A stretch of 64,000 bases of DNA, taken from the NCBI RefSeq assembly GCF_000472705.1, contig NZ_AXAE01000020.1, positions 98,134 to 162,133 of the forward strand, written 5' to 3'. The DNA is from Mesorhizobium erdmanii USDA 3471 (lineage in GTDB: Bacteria; Pseudomonadota; Alphaproteobacteria; Rhizobiales; Rhizobiaceae). The notes beneath the pieces were generated by a model. It was not told where the DNA came from and did not search any database. It saw only the letters and a list, made by a program, of their open reading frames with translations. The translations under genes and the position numbers were made by a program. Within the stretch, counting starts at the first letter, position 1; every line of letters starts with the position of its first letter. Positions 18,301 to 27,198 of this stretch are shown piece by piece.

Positions 18301-19575
18301 GTCAAGTTCACGGACGAGGGCCATGTGCTGGTCGACGTGACCGGCGAGAGGGTCCCGACCGGAACCAGGCTGACGATCTCGGTCACCGACACCGGGATCG
18401 GCATTCCCGAGGAAAAACTGAAACTGGTGTTCGAAAAATTCAGTCAGGTCGACACTTCTTCGACCCGGCGGCACGAAGGCACCGGGCTCGGCCTTGCCAT
18501 CACCTCGCGGCTGGTCGAACTGATGGGCGGCACCATCGGTGTCGAGAGCGCCGAGGGCAAGGGCTCGACCTTTTGGTTCACCGTGACGCTGCCCGGGGCC
18601 GGACAGCAGAACGGGCAGCGCATCATGCCGGTGGACGTGACGGGCGCCCGCGTGCTGATCGTCGACGACAATGCAGTCAACCGGGCCATCCTGACCGAGC
18701 AGATGACCTCGTGGACGTTCGATTCCTGCGCGGCCGAAAGCGGCGCCGAGGGCCTCAAGGTGCTGATCGCGGCCGCCGCCTATGGTGTGCCGGTCGATTG
18801 CGTCGTGCTCGACTACCAGATGCCCGAGATGAGCGGCGCGGAAATGGCGCGCATCGTGCGCAACACCGAAGGCCTCACCGACACGCCGATCATCATGCTG
18901 ACCTCGGTCGACCAGTCGCTCGCCAATACCAGCTACCGCGATCTCGGCATCGATGCCCAGCTGATCAAACCGGCGCGCTCCTCCGTGCTCCTGGAAACGC
19001 TGGTCGCGACCATCCAGCGCCACCGCCACACTACGGGTGACCATGCCGCGCAGTATGCTGTAGCCGAAGGGTTTGGTGCTCCCCAGCGGCCGCCGCTGGC
19101 GCCGTCCGAGCAACGCGCGCAATTGCAGCCGCCGCCGGTTCGCCCGAGGCTCCCGGGCACTGGCGGTGATGGATACAGGCTGGATATCCTCGTGGCCGAG
19201 GACAATGAGGTGAACCAGATGGTCTTCACCCAGATCCTCGGCGAGACCGGCTACGGTTTCGAGATTGTCGGCAATGGCCGCAAGGCGCTCGACGCCTTCG
19301 GCAAGCTCAATCCGTGCATGATCCTGATGGACGTCTCGATGCCGGAGATGAGCGGGCTCGAGGCAACCGCCGCGATCCGCCGGCTGGAGCAGGAAACCGG
19401 GACGCATGTCCCCATCGTCGGCGTCACCGCGCATGCGCTCAAGGGCGACCGCGAACGCTGCCTGGAGGCGGGCATGGACGACTATCTGCCCAAGCCGATC
19501 AGCCCCAGGGCCTTGCTGGAGAAAGTCGAGCGGTGGCTCGGCGCGGGCCGTCAGGTCCAGCGCAACGCGGGATAG
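15400..19575 (+). CDS. Soluble six-PAS hybrid histidine kinase with two receiver domains
   Basis: A 1391-aa cytosolic sensor kinase with no transmembrane segment. Six PAS modules run in series: about 36-150, 174-295, 306-430, 440-565, 581-700 and 707-815. A HisKA domain follows with the phosphorylated His at about 849 in NMSHEIRTPMNG, then an HATPase domain with N, G1 (DTGIGIP) and G2 (GTGLGLA) boxes. Two receiver domains follow, with phospho-acceptor Asp at about 1138 (LDYQMPEMSG) and about 1311 (MDVSMPEMSG). GGGTGGGACAGC precedes the ATG. PAS5 and PAS6 look alike, suggesting internal duplication. It lies just upstream of pstS, where many rhizobia have phoR, but its architecture is not that of PhoR. 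No output domain or Hpt is attached. Confidence 0.92.
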   Translation: MAEADEAIGARGKRGPGRAVHRDDAPSCADRDSTDALRQLVEAGSDWTWETDAELRFSWLSQNYQAATGINPADVLGRFRFDFLHQVLKGNHSAAAHLEDLQARRPFRDFVYELKGGRADCRWVLTSGFPRFDGDGEFAGYRGIGRDVTALVSAFETVEPSPLSGSEPDRHLADLERTMDAMHMGVVLLDARLDTLIVNKAYRDLSSIPDGAVTVGAPFSQLMELNRHNGIYGDIDEQQWQRYLATRLEEIRAGSVAPREFVHASGRTMMFSVTALSGGRRLLTYYEVTELKRRDAEIESANAKIAETFVNLRTMVDQMPIGVLVLDADMRAEVINRAFYDFWRIDPSRAGIGSPFRELMEASRTIDPYGADEIAWQRHSAEREAEIRTGIAGSRQLPHNDGRTLVASLAPLPGGKRLVSYVDVTDMKGRETEAQDARRHLASVLESLPAGVIIYDRDDKFVFANLKLQDSLPALKPFWQPGRSFREALEFGRSVGYFRSSGDSGMDRLYETEPERWLDSMLARYRLPNSSYERLNADGRWYQVYDMRTDDGTFIGVRVDITEIKSREAALRDSMRQIDLFRHVMDELPVAAFIKAQDLSIEFVNKAWCAITGLAKADVIGRTDRQLFGAEEADGFSHDDSDVVVTGAVREVEESVTHRDGTVRQLMTRKSRLAATDGSVHLVGSSTDITEVKARERALEESMRENEVFRSLIDNVPVSIYAKRSDLRQFYVNKGWCDLTGFSKQEAIGKTDVEIFGPDGEAFVAGDLAVLRTGETQEIEETVQLADGSVRHQFARKGAMIASDGSLYLIGSTTDITELKMREAELSEARQRAVLADRAKSEFLANMSHEIRTPMNGVLGMAELLAKSNLDPKQKTFTDIIVKSGNALLTIINDILDFSKIDAGQMVLDPAPFNLAEAIEDVATLVSTRAKEKDLELIVRVEPRLESLFVGDVGRIRQIVTNLLGNAVKFTDEGHVLVDVTGERVPTGTRLTISVTDTGIGIPEEKLKLVFEKFSQVDTSSTRRHEGTGLGLAITSRLVELMGGTIGVESAEGKGSTFWFTVTLPGAGQQNGQRIMPVDVTGARVLIVDDNAVNRAILTEQMTSWTFDSCAAESGAEGLKVLIAAAAYGVPVDCVVLDYQMPEMSGAEMARIVRNTEGLTDTPIIMLTSVDQSLANTSYRDLGIDAQLIKPARSSVLLETLVATIQRHRHTTGDHAAQYAVAEGFGAPQRPPLAPSEQRAQLQPPPVRPRLPGTGGDGYRLDILVAEDNEVNQMVFTQILGETGYGFEIVGNGRKALDAFGKLNPCMILMDVSMPEMSGLEATAAIRRLEQETGTHVPIVGVTAHALKGDRERCLEAGMDDYLPKPISPRALLEKVERWLGAGRQVQRNAG

Positions 19576-19660
19576 CACCGCGTCGGCGGGTTCCAAGCAT
19601 CGGAAACGGCAAGCCGAGGGAATCAATCGCGGATTCGCTGCTATCCCTGCGTGCAATGCC

Positions 19661-19680
19661 TATGGTGCGATCGCACCATA
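19661..19680. promoter_or_regulatory. Perfect 20-bp palindrome
   Basis: TATGGTGCGATCGCACCATA, identical to its reverse complement, about 85 bp after the hybrid kinase. It could be an operator or a cruciform site. The rest of 19576-20001 has no supportable gene. Confidence 0.4.
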
Positions 19681-20001
19681 CCAAAGGCTGTGCCGAGCCG
19701 GGACAATGGCAAAATCGAATTCCGCCCTTGCAGTTACGGGCGGGAGCAGCGACCGCCAGTACGGAACAGCGTCAACCTACCCCAACGGACCTGTTTTTGG
19801 CGACGGCCCGGCCATGACACGCTCTGGCCTTGAGCAACGCACTCCCGCCCGGATTTTATTTACCGGAGGCAGCCGCCGTCGCACCCGACGGCGGCCGTGC
19901 CTTGCGGACTGCTCAACTCACTGATTCAGAGGGTAAACCGGAACGCCGCCACTGGTGGCGGTCGCTGTCACCTTTGGAGGCGCCGGCAACACGTTACCGG
20001 G

Positions 20002-20033
20002 CTGACATGAAACTGTCATGCGACTGTTATAAT
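20002..20033 (+). promoter_or_regulatory. Triple Pho box and -10 element of pstS
   Basis: Three 7-bp PhoB repeats with exact 4-bp spacers, CTGACAT, CTGTCAT and CTGTTAT, at 20002, 20013 and 20024. A TATAAT hexamer at 20028-20033 overlaps the third. The first two boxes sit where a -35 would be, the usual layout of a PhoB-activated promoter. The pstS ATG is 76 bp downstream. Confidence 0.88.
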
Positions 20034-20108
20034 CGAACGCTATTGGCCTCAGCGGGCGCTGCTTAGGAATGGCGCCGAGAGACCATCTTCCGAACAGGAG
20101 CAGGCCAC

Positions 20109-21164
20109 ATGAGACATTTTATCCGCTCGGCGGCCGTTGCGATCGCAATGGCTACAGCGTCTACCTTCACCCTTTCCGCAGCCATCGCAGCTGACCTTTC
20201 CGGCGCCGGCTCGACCTTCATCTATCCGGTGTTCGCCAAATGGGCCGACACCTACAAGAAAGACACCGGCATCGGCCTCAACTACCAGTCGATCGGCTCG
20301 GGCGGCGGCATCAAGCAGGTCATCGCCAAGACCGTGACCTTCGGCGCCACCGACAAGCCGATGTCCGACGCCGATCTGGAAAAGAACGGCCTCGTGCAGT
20401 TCCCGATGGTGATGGGCGGCATCGTGCCGATCGTCAACCTCACCGGCGTCAAGCCGGGCGAACTGGTCCTCGACGGCAAGACGCTTGCCCAGATCTATCT
20501 CGGCGCCATCACCACCTGGGACGACGCCGCGATCAAGGCGCTGAACCCCAGCCTCACCCTGCCGTCGACGGCCATTGCCGTCGTGCATCGTTCGGACGGC
20601 TCGGGCACCACCTTCAACTTCACCGACTACCTGGTGAAGCTCTCGCCCGACTGGAAGGACAAGGTCGGTTCGGACACCGCCGTCGAATGGCCGACGGGCG
20701 TCGGCGCCAAGGGCTCGGAAGGCGTCGCCAACACCGTCAAGCAGACGGATGGCGGCATCGGCTACGTCGAGTACGCCTATGCCAAGCAGAACAACCTGTC
20801 CTACTCCAAGCTGGTGAATGCTGCCGGCAAGGTCGTCGAGCCGTCGCTTGAATCCTTCGGCGCCGCCGCTTCGAACGCCGACTTCAAGACTGCCAAGAAC
20901 TTCAACGTCATCATCACCAACGAGCCCGGCGACACCACCTGGCCGATCGCCGCCTCGACCTGGGTTCTGATCCACAAGGCTCCGAATGATGCCGCCGCGA
21001 CCGGCGAAGCCCTGAAGTTCTTCGCCTGGGCCTACAAGGACGGCAAGGAAACCGCCAAGGCGCTCGACTATGTCTCGATCCCCGACAGCGTCGTCGACCT
21101 GATCAAGGCTTCGTGGAAGGCCGACATCCAGGCCGACGGCAAGCCCGTCTACGCCGGCGAGTAA
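20109..21164 (+). CDS. pstS: Phosphate ABC transporter, periplasmic substrate-binding protein
   Basis: A 351-aa periplasmic protein that binds inorganic phosphate for the PstCAB importer. A signal peptide of about 27 residues ends at AIAA. The mature N-terminus [22 protein letters not shown] carries the phosphate-loop residues, and [19 protein letters not shown] and [16 protein letters not shown] carry further ligand contacts. AGGAG lies before the ATG. The promoter has three Pho boxes. A hairpin follows the stop and separates pstS from pstC. Confidence 0.96.
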   Translation: MRHFIRSAAVAIAMATASTFTLSAAIAADLSGAGSTFIYPVFAKWADTYKKDTGIGLNYQSIGSGGGIKQVIAKTVTFGATDKPMSDADLEKNGLVQFPMVMGGIVPIVNLTGVKPGELVLDGKTLAQIYLGAITTWDDAAIKALNPSLTLPSTAIAVVHRSDGSGTTFNFTDYLVKLSPDWKDKVGSDTAVEWPTGVGAKGSEGVANTVKQTDGGIGYVEYAYAKQNNLSYSKLVNAAGKVVEPSLESFGAAASNADFKTAKNFNVIITNEPGDTTWPIAASTWVLIHKAPNDAAATGEALKFFAWAYKDGKETAKALDYVSIPDSVVDLIKASWKADIQADGKPVYAGE

Positions 21165-21173
21165 TATCTCTTG

Positions 21174-21203
21174 AAGGAGCGCCGCGCCCGCGGCGCTCCT
21201 TTT
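21174..21203 (+). terminator. Intercistronic terminator/attenuator between pstS and pstC
   Basis: A perfect 12-bp stem AAGGAGCGCCGC/GCGGCGCTCCTT with a 4-nt loop and a following T-run. It would stop most transcripts after pstS, giving an excess of binding protein. Confidence 0.85.
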
Positions 21204-21232
21204 CTCATCAACTTGAAAGAGCCGAGCTTGAC

Positions 21233-22216
21233 ATGAGCGCTGTCCAGGAAGCCTTGCCAGCCGCCAGAAATTCGCGCGATGCCACCGTTCGACGGTTCGC
21301 GCTGACCGACTCGATCTTCCACGCGACGACCCGGGCGGCCGCCATATTGGTGCTGGTCCTGCTTGGCGGTGTTGCGATCTCGCTGTTTGCCGGTTCCTGG
21401 CAAGCCCTGTCGACCTTCGGCTTTTCCTTCCTGACCACCCAGAGCTGGAACCCGGTGACAGAGAAGTTCGGTGCGCTGGCGCCGATCTACGGCACCATCA
21501 TCACCTCGGCGATCGCGATCCTGATCGCCGTGCCGCTCGGCATCGGCATCGCCATCTTCCTCACCGAGCTTTGCCCGCGCCCGCTGCGGCGGCCGATCGG
21601 CATGGCGGTTGAACTGCTCGCCGGCATCCCATCGATCATCTACGGCATCTGGGGCCTGTTCGTGCTGGCGCCGTTCCTGCAGACGACCATTCAGCCCTTC
21701 ATCATCAGCGTGTTCCATGGCATTCCGGGCCTCAACGGCCTGTTCGCCGGCCCGCCCTATGGCATCGGCCTGCTGACCTCGGCGATGATCCTGGCCATCA
21801 TGATCCTGCCTTTCATCACCTCGATCACCAAGGACGTCTTCGACACGGTGCCGTCGGTGCTGAAGGAATCGGCCTATGGCATCGGCTGCACGACCTGGGA
21901 AGTCACGCGCCGGGTCGTCATTCCCTACACGCGCATCGGCATCATGGGCGGCGTCATGCTGGCGCTCGGCCGCGCGCTCGGTGAAACAATGGCGGTGACG
22001 TTCGTCATCGGCAACGCGCACCGCATTTCGACGTCGCTGTTTGCGCCGGCAACGACCATCTCGGCGACCATCGCCAACGAATTCACCGAAGCGGTCGGCG
22101 ACCTCTACACCTCCTCGCTGGTGGCGCTCGGCCTGATCCTGTTCGTCATCACTTTCCTGATCCTTGCCATCGCCCGCTACATGCTGATGCGCATCGATGC
22201 CCGTACCGGAGCCTGA
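21233..22216 (+). CDS. pstC: Phosphate ABC transporter permease PstC
   Basis: A 327-aa inner-membrane permease that forms the phosphate channel with PstA. About six hydrophobic segments are visible, and the cytosolic loop between later segments carries the permease motif (EVTRRVVIPYTRIGIMGGVMLALGRALGETMAV). ATG at 21233 begins MSAVQEALPAARN; an in-frame extension back to 21113 would overlap pstS and the terminator and is rejected. The next gene starts 3 bp after the stop. Confidence 0.94.
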   Translation: MSAVQEALPAARNSRDATVRRFALTDSIFHATTRAAAILVLVLLGGVAISLFAGSWQALSTFGFSFLTTQSWNPVTEKFGALAPIYGTIITSAIAILIAVPLGIGIAIFLTELCPRPLRRPIGMAVELLAGIPSIIYGIWGLFVLAPFLQTTIQPFIISVFHGIPGLNGLFAGPPYGIGLLTSAMILAIMILPFITSITKDVFDTVPSVLKESAYGIGCTTWEVTRRVVIPYTRIGIMGGVMLALGRALGETMAVTFVIGNAHRISTSLFAPATTISATIANEFTEAVGDLYTSSLVALGLILFVITFLILAIARYMLMRIDARTGA

Positions 22217-22219
22217 CCG

Positions 22220-23071
22220 ATGTCGACAGCCGCATCGCTTCACCAGAGACGCAAGCGCAAGAATGGCGTGATGATGACGCTGTGCGTTGCCGCCGCCGGC
22301 ATCGGGCTCGCCTGGCTGGCGCTGATCCTCGGCGCCCTGCTGTACAAGGGCCTTTCAGGTGTCAATCTTGCGGTCTTCACTGAAATGACGCCGCCGCCCG
22401 GCGATGCCGGCGGCCTGCTCAACGCCATCTACGGCAGTATCGTGATGACCATTATCGGCATCATCGTCGGCACGCCGATCGGTGTGCTGGCCGGCACCTA
22501 CATGGCTGAGTACGGGCGTTTCTCGAAGCTCACCACCGTGGTGCGCTTCATCAACGACATCCTGCTGTCGGCGCCGTCGATCATCATCGGCCTGTTCGTC
22601 TATGAGCTGATGGTGCGGCCGATGGGACATTTCTCGGCGATCGCCGGCGCCGTCGCGCTGGCGATCCTGGTTATCCCCGTCGTGGTGCGCACCACCGAAG
22701 ACATGCTCAACCTGGTGCCGAACGCCTTGCGCGAAGCCGGCACCGCGATTGGCGCGCCGCGCTGGGTGGTCATCCGTTCGGTCGCCTACCGCGCCGCGAT
22801 GTCGGGCATCGTCACCGGCATATTGCTGGCCATCGCCCGCATCTCGGGCGAGACCGCACCGCTGCTTTTCACGGCGCTGAACAACCAGTTCTGGTCGAGC
22901 AATCTCAACGCGCCGATGGCCAGCCTGCCGGTCACCATCTTCCAGTTCGCTCTCAGCCCCTATGAGGAATGGCAGCAACTGGCCTGGACCGGCGCACTCA
23001 TAATCACATTGACGGTTCTCGCGCTCAGCATCTTCGCGCGCAGCCTGACCGGACGCAGAGAGGACAAATGA
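22220..23071 (+). CDS. pstA: Phosphate ABC transporter permease PstA
   Basis: A 283-aa inner-membrane partner of PstC with six predicted helices. The coupling loop ([28 protein letters not shown], then [14 protein letters not shown]) is typical of PstA. It follows pstC by 3 bp and overlaps pstB by 4 bp (ATGA), indicating coupled translation. Confidence 0.94.
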   Translation: MSTAASLHQRRKRKNGVMMTLCVAAAGIGLAWLALILGALLYKGLSGVNLAVFTEMTPPPGDAGGLLNAIYGSIVMTIIGIIVGTPIGVLAGTYMAEYGRFSKLTTVVRFINDILLSAPSIIIGLFVYELMVRPMGHFSAIAGAVALAILVIPVVVRTTEDMLNLVPNALREAGTAIGAPRWVVIRSVAYRAAMSGIVTGILLAIARISGETAPLLFTALNNQFWSSNLNAPMASLPVTIFQFALSPYEEWQQLAWTGALIITLTVLALSIFARSLTGRREDK

Positions 23072-23871
23072 GCCAGATGTTGTCTCCAGACATGACGATC
23101 GCCGCCGAGGCGGTGGCCAAGGCCAAGATCGAGGTCAAGAACCTCAACTTCTACTATGGCCAGTCGAAGGCCCTGAAGGACATCACGCTATCGCTCCCCG
23201 AGCGCAGCGTCACCGCCTTCATCGGGCCTTCGGGCTGCGGAAAGTCGACGCTGCTGCGCGTCTTCAACCGCATCTACGAGCTCTATCCCAAGCAGACGGC
23301 CGAAGGCCAGGTGCTGCTCGACGGCCAGAACGTTCTCGATCGTTCGCAGGACCTCAACCTGCTGCGTACCAAGATCGGAATGGTGTTCCAGAAGCCGACA
23401 CCGTTCCCGATGTCGATCTATGAGAACATCGCTTTTGGCGTCAGGCTCTACGAGAAGATCAGCAAGGCCGAGATGGATGGCCGTGTCGAGCAGGCGCTGA
23501 AGCGCGCGGCACTGTGGACCGAGGTCAAGGACAAGCTCAACGCCAGCGGCCTCAGCCTGTCGGGCGGCCAGCAGCAGCGGCTGTGCATCGCCCGTACCGT
23601 GGCGGTGAAGCCGGAAGTCATCCTGCTCGACGAGCCGGCCTCGGCACTCGATCCGCTGTCGACCGCCAAGATCGAGGAACTGATCGACGAGTTGCAGGCC
23701 GACTACACGATCGTCATCGTCACCCACAACATGCAGCAGGCGGCGCGGGTCTCGAAGCAGACCGCCTTCATGTATCTGGGCGAGCTGGTCGAGTTCGACA
23801 AAACCGAGAAGATCTTCACGTCGCCTCGCGAGAAGCGCACGCAAGACTACATCACCGGCCGCTTCGGCTGA
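23068..23871 (+). CDS. pstB: Phosphate ABC transporter ATPase PstB
   Basis: A 267-aa cytosolic ATPase energising phosphate import. Walker [10 protein letters not shown] is at about 53-61, the Q-loop in [13 protein letters not shown], the signature [14 protein letters not shown], Walker [14 protein letters not shown] and the switch His in VTHNMQQ. The ATG at 23068 overlaps the pstA stop and is preceded by GAGAGGAC. phoU starts 25 bp downstream. Confidence 0.96.
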   Translation: MSQMLSPDMTIAAEAVAKAKIEVKNLNFYYGQSKALKDITLSLPERSVTAFIGPSGCGKSTLLRVFNRIYELYPKQTAEGQVLLDGQNVLDRSQDLNLLRTKIGMVFQKPTPFPMSIYENIAFGVRLYEKISKAEMDGRVEQALKRAALWTEVKDKLNASGLSLSGGQQQRLCIARTVAVKPEVILLDEPASALDPLSTAKIEELIDELQADYTIVIVTHNMQQAARVSKQTAFMYLGELVEFDKTEKIFTSPREKRTQDYITGRFG

Positions 23872-23896
23872 TCGCACGCATACGAGGACCAGAATC

Positions 23897-24604
23897 ATGG
23901 CCGAACACACGGTTGCAGCCTTCGACGAGGATCTCGGACAGATCAGCAGGCTGATCAGCGACATGGGCGACCTCGCCGGCTCGATGGTCGGCGGCGCCAC
24001 CAAGGCGCTGCTGAATTCCGACAATGCTCTCGCACAGCGCGTGGTCTCCGACGACGCCATCATGGACGCGCGCCAGCGCGAACTCGACGACCGCGCCATC
24101 ACGCTGATCGCCAAGCGCCAGCCGATGGCCGACGATCTGCGCCATGTCGTCGGCTCGATCCGCATGGCCGGCGACCTCGAGCGCATCGGCGACCTTGCCA
24201 AGAACATCGCCAAGCGCGTCGGCACCGTTGGCCTCAGCGCCACGCCGCGCGACCTGTCGCATTCCATCGACGCCATGGCGCAGCTGGTGCTGATCCAGGT
24301 GCAGGGCGTGATCGAGGAGTATGCGGCGCGCGATGCCGCCGCACTGGCGAAGCTGCGCGCCGACGATGAGCGCATCGACGTCAAATATACCTCGGTCTTC
24401 CGCGAATTGCTGACCTACATGATGGAGGATCCGCGCAACATCACGGCTTGCACGCATCTGTTGTTCTGCGCCAAGAATCTCGAACGCATCGGCGATCACG
24501 TGACCAACATCGCCGAGAACGCATATTACGTGCTGACCGGCACGCAGCTGCCCGCCAATCGTCCCAAGCAGGACGAAACGGCGATGTCGGCGCCGGCGGC
24601 CTGA
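23897..24604 (+). CDS. phoU: Phosphate signalling regulator PhoU
   Basis: A 235-aa, all-helical protein of two PhoU repeats (about 8-100 and 115-210). Each carries the metal-cluster motif region (RMAGDLERIGDLAKNIAKR and CAKNLERIGDHVTNIAENAYY). PhoU couples PstSCAB activity to the PhoR kinase and represses the Pho regulon when phosphate is plentiful. It lies 25 bp behind pstB. A repeat element with an inverted repeat and T-rich tail separates it from phoB. Confidence 0.95.
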   Translation: MAEHTVAAFDEDLGQISRLISDMGDLAGSMVGGATKALLNSDNALAQRVVSDDAIMDARQRELDDRAITLIAKRQPMADDLRHVVGSIRMAGDLERIGDLAKNIAKRVGTVGLSATPRDLSHSIDAMAQLVLIQVQGVIEEYAARDAAALAKLRADDERIDVKYTSVFRELLTYMMEDPRNITACTHLLFCAKNLERIGDHVTNIAENAYYVLTGTQLPANRPKQDETAMSAPAA

Positions 24605-24608
24605 ACGC

Positions 24609-24710
24609 TAGAGCGGCTCATCGTTTCGTGGAAACGCCGAACCGCTCTATCTCTTTGTTTCACGCATTTCCGGACGGAAAACCGCTACACACTTTTCCTG
24701 GAATTGCTTT
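24609..24710. repeat. Mosaic intergenic repeat, copy A
   Basis: About 100 bp between phoU and phoB. It starts with an inverted repeat (AGAGCGGCTC/GAACCGCTCT), then TCTTTGTTT and a tail with CACACTTTTCCTGGAATTGC. It is closely similar along its length to the copy at 37068. Its first hairpin with the T-rich run may also terminate phoU transcripts. Confidence 0.8.
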
Positions 24711-24725
24711 GGAGGTGACCAGTCG

Positions 24726-25415
24726 ATGATCGCGCCACGCATCATGGTGGTGGAGGACGAGGAGCCGCTGGGGGTGCTGCTCCGCTACAATCTTGAATCC
24801 GAAGGCTATCAGGTCGAGGTGGTGCCGCGCGGCGACGAAGCCGAAATCCGCCTGCAGGAGAACGTGCCCGACCTTCTGGTGCTCGACTGGATGGTGCCGG
24901 CGGTGTCCGGCATCGAACTCTGCCGGCGCCTGCGGATGCGGCCCGAGACCGAGCGGCTTCCGATCATCATGTTGACGGCGCGTGGCGAGGAAAGCGACCG
25001 CGTGCGCGGCCTTTCCACCGGCGCCGACGACTATCTGGTCAAGCCGTTCTCGACGCCGGAATTCATGGCCAGAGTCAAGGCGCTGCTGCGCCGCGCCAAG
25101 CCGGAAGTTCTGTCCAGCGTGCTCAAGGTCGGCGACATCGTGCTCGACCGCGAATCGCACCGGGTCTATCGCAAGAAGAGCGAGATCCGGCTCGGGCCGA
25201 CCGAGTTCCGTCTGCTCGAATTCATGATGCGCCATCCCGGCCGCGTGTTCTCCCGCAGCCAACTGCTCGACAATGTCTGGGGCGAGACGATCTATATCGA
25301 CGAGCGCACCGTCGACGTGCATGTCGGGCGCCTGCGCAAGGCTGTCAACAATGGCCGTATGCCGGACGTCATCCGCACCATTCGCGGCGCCGGGTATGCG
25401 ATCAGGGAAGATTGA
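24726..25415 (+). CDS. phoB: Phosphate regulon response regulator PhoB
   Basis: A 229-aa OmpR-type transcription factor. The receiver domain (about 5-120) has the acidic pair near 10-12, phospho-acceptor Asp at about 54 (LDWMVPAVSG) and Lys in VKPFSTPEF. The winged-helix DNA-binding domain (about 130-228) has LGPTEFRLLEFMMRHPGRVFSRSQLLD and the recognition helix RTVDVHVGRLRKA. GGAGGTGACCAGTCG precedes the ATG. It would act on the Pho boxes at 20002. No PhoR kinase gene lies in the window. Confidence 0.95.
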   Translation: MIAPRIMVVEDEEPLGVLLRYNLESEGYQVEVVPRGDEAEIRLQENVPDLLVLDWMVPAVSGIELCRRLRMRPETERLPIIMLTARGEESDRVRGLSTGADDYLVKPFSTPEFMARVKALLRRAKPEVLSSVLKVGDIVLDRESHRVYRKKSEIRLGPTEFRLLEFMMRHPGRVFSRSQLLDNVWGETIYIDERTVDVHVGRLRKAVNNGRMPDVIRTIRGAGYAIRED

Positions 25416-25453
25416 CTGCTGACGGTTTTGATGGGCCGAGGTGCCCAACGCTT

Positions 25454-25632
25454 CGTCATCCACGGGCGGAGCGGGCGCGAAGCGGACGCGCAGACCCGAG
25501 GATCCATGCCGCGACTTTGACGTGTTGCCACTGCGCAGAATTCTGCACCGCCGCGTCCCTCGGTCGACGTAACGGAATGGATCCTTGGGTCTTCGCGACG
25601 GAGCTTCGCTCCTGCTTCGCCCAAGGATGACG
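25454..25632. repeat. Long inverted-repeat intergenic element
   Basis: A 179-bp element whose two ends are imperfect inverted copies. The left end starts CGTCATCC and contains GACCCGAGGATCCATGCCG; the right end contains GGAATGGATCCTTGGGTC and finishes GGATGACG. It fills most of the 270-bp gap between phoB and the ROK gene. No coding capacity. This arrangement is familiar from Mesorhizobium genomes. Confidence 0.7.
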
Positions 25633-25685
25633 ACATCCGGGAAGCTGCGGCCAATCTCGAATGGCGGCGATGCCCTTCGCAAGGC

Positions 25686-26927
25686 CTACGCCACGTTCTT
25701 GCCCGAACCCGCTCGCCCCTGCACGCCCGGCGCGAAAATCTCCTGGTCGACGAAGGTCAGCGCGCGCATCGCGCAGCCTTCGCGGATAAGCGGCAATTCG
25801 TTTGGTTCAGTATCGAACGAAATCGATTTCGAATGCTGGCCGCCGGCGGTCTGGGCGATGGCCTCGCGTAGCGCGGGCTCGATCAGGTCGAAGGCGGCGG
25901 CACTGACGCCGACCATGGCGACGGGCGCGGGATCGATCAGCGCGAACAGGCTGCCGAGGCCATAACCCAGTGCTTCGCCGGCCTTGCGATAGGCTTCGCG
26001 CTCCGGGCCAGCTCTTTCGCGCGCCGTGGCCGCCAGGGTCCGCATGTCCGCGTCGCTGACGTCGACCGGCTCGGTGTCCTCGCCGAGCTGCCTGGCATTG
26101 CGCCAGATGGCGTAGTTGCCGGCATAGGCCTCGACGCAGCCGCGGCGTCCGCAGCGGCAGAGTGCGCCGCCGGGCCGATGGATCATGTGGCCAAACTCGC
26201 CGCCCGAGGAATGCGTGCCGGTGAACAGCTCGCCCTTCAGCACCAGCCCCATGCCGATGCCGTGAGACAACAGGATGGCGATGAAGTCGTCGCGGTAGCG
26301 CTCGGGGTCGCGCCAACGCAGCGCCACCGCCATCATGTTGCAGTCGTTTTCCATGGTGGCGGGGATGCCGAACTCGGCTTCGAGTATGTCGGCGAAGGCG
26401 ATGTCGGTCTGCGGCGTGATCGGCGACCACAGCATAGCCCGGGCCTCGGTGTCGGTGATGCCCTGGATCGCCAACGCGATGCGGGCGACGCTGCGCACGT
26501 CGATATCGGGATCGGCGAGGCGCCGCCGCACGATAGCCGTGCATTCGCCGATCAGCGCCTCGCGCGACATGGTCAGCGTGTCCAGGCGGCGCTGTTCCTC
26601 CGATATCACCTGGCCGGCATAGTCGATGACGGCGACAGAAAGGAAATTCAGCGAAAGCACCACGGTCATGACGGTCGCGGCCTCCGGATTGAGGCCGAGG
26701 CCGACCTGCGGCCTGCCGCGTTTGAGCGAACCCACCTCGCTCGGCTTGCCTTCGGCCAGGATGCCTTCGCCGATCAGGTCGGAGGAAATTGCCGATATGG
26801 TCGAATGGCTGAGGCCGGTGGTCGCGGCGATCTCGGTGCGCGAGGGCCGGCCGGCCCGGCGCACGGCCGCGATCACCATGGCGCGGTTGCGCCGGCGCAG
26901 ATCGTCGTGGCGGATTCCGACCGACAT
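25686..26927 (-). CDS. ROK-family transcriptional repressor (XylR/NagC-like)
   Basis: A 413-aa protein with an N-terminal winged helix-turn-helix (about 10-65, RAMVIAAVRRAGRPSRTEIAATTGLSHSTISAIS) and a C-terminal ROK sugar-kinase-like domain. The ROK zinc site is recognisable as CRCGRRGCVEAYA after the GGEFGHM segment. It is divergent from the xylF-xylH-xylG operon across 271 bp, so it probably represses that operon and is relieved by a sugar. The palindrome at 27113-27133 is a candidate binding site. The inducer is inferred from context only. Confidence 0.88.
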   Translation of the reverse strand: MSVGIRHDDLRRRNRAMVIAAVRRAGRPSRTEIAATTGLSHSTISAISSDLIGEGILAEGKPSEVGSLKRGRPQVGLGLNPEAATVMTVVLSLNFLSVAVIDYAGQVISEEQRRLDTLTMSREALIGECTAIVRRRLADPDIDVRSVARIALAIQGITDTEARAMLWSPITPQTDIAFADILEAEFGIPATMENDCNMMAVALRWRDPERYRDDFIAILLSHGIGMGLVLKGELFTGTHSSGGEFGHMIHRPGGALCRCGRRGCVEAYAGNYAIWRNARQLGEDTEPVDVSDADMRTLAATARERAGPEREAYRKAGEALGYGLGSLFALIDPAPVAMVGVSAAAFDLIEPALREAIAQTAGGQHSKSISFDTEPNELPLIREGCAMRALTFVDQEIFAPGVQGRAGSGKNVA

Positions 26928-27083
26928 GCTTTCCCACTTCCTCCCCGTCGCGGCGGTTCTTCCTGCCCCTCGAACACTGCCGACAACAGGTCAAATACTG
27001 GCAGAAGCGGCCGCTGCTGTCATTTATTTATTGCGGGGCTCGAAAAAAAGTTGCAGGCCCCTCAAAATCCATCAGAATCGATG

Positions 27084-27133
27084 TTGACAGCGTTCCGGGG
27101 ATGCATCAGTATTTTTTTTGAGGCTCGAAAAAA
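27084..27133 (+). promoter_or_regulatory. Candidate promoter and operator of the xylFHG operon
   Basis: TTGACA at 27084-27089. A near-palindrome (TTTTTGAG-G-CTCGAAAA) lies over the expected -10/start region, about 27114-27130. A second GGCTCGAAAAAA copy is at 27037-27049. Likely target of the divergent ROK repressor. Confidence 0.5.
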
Positions 27134-27198
27134 TAGAGCTTCTGTGCCGGCCTTTGGGCCAGTTTGGTCGCGCCTTACGCGGCGCAGGGAGGAATATC

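Noticed and set aside
17578..19656. A 692-codon minus-strand open frame
   Set aside because: Antisense of the kinase and receiver domains of the hybrid kinase.
19830..20066. A 78-codon frame before pstS
   Set aside because: It covers the Pho boxes and the -10 element and has no ribosome site.
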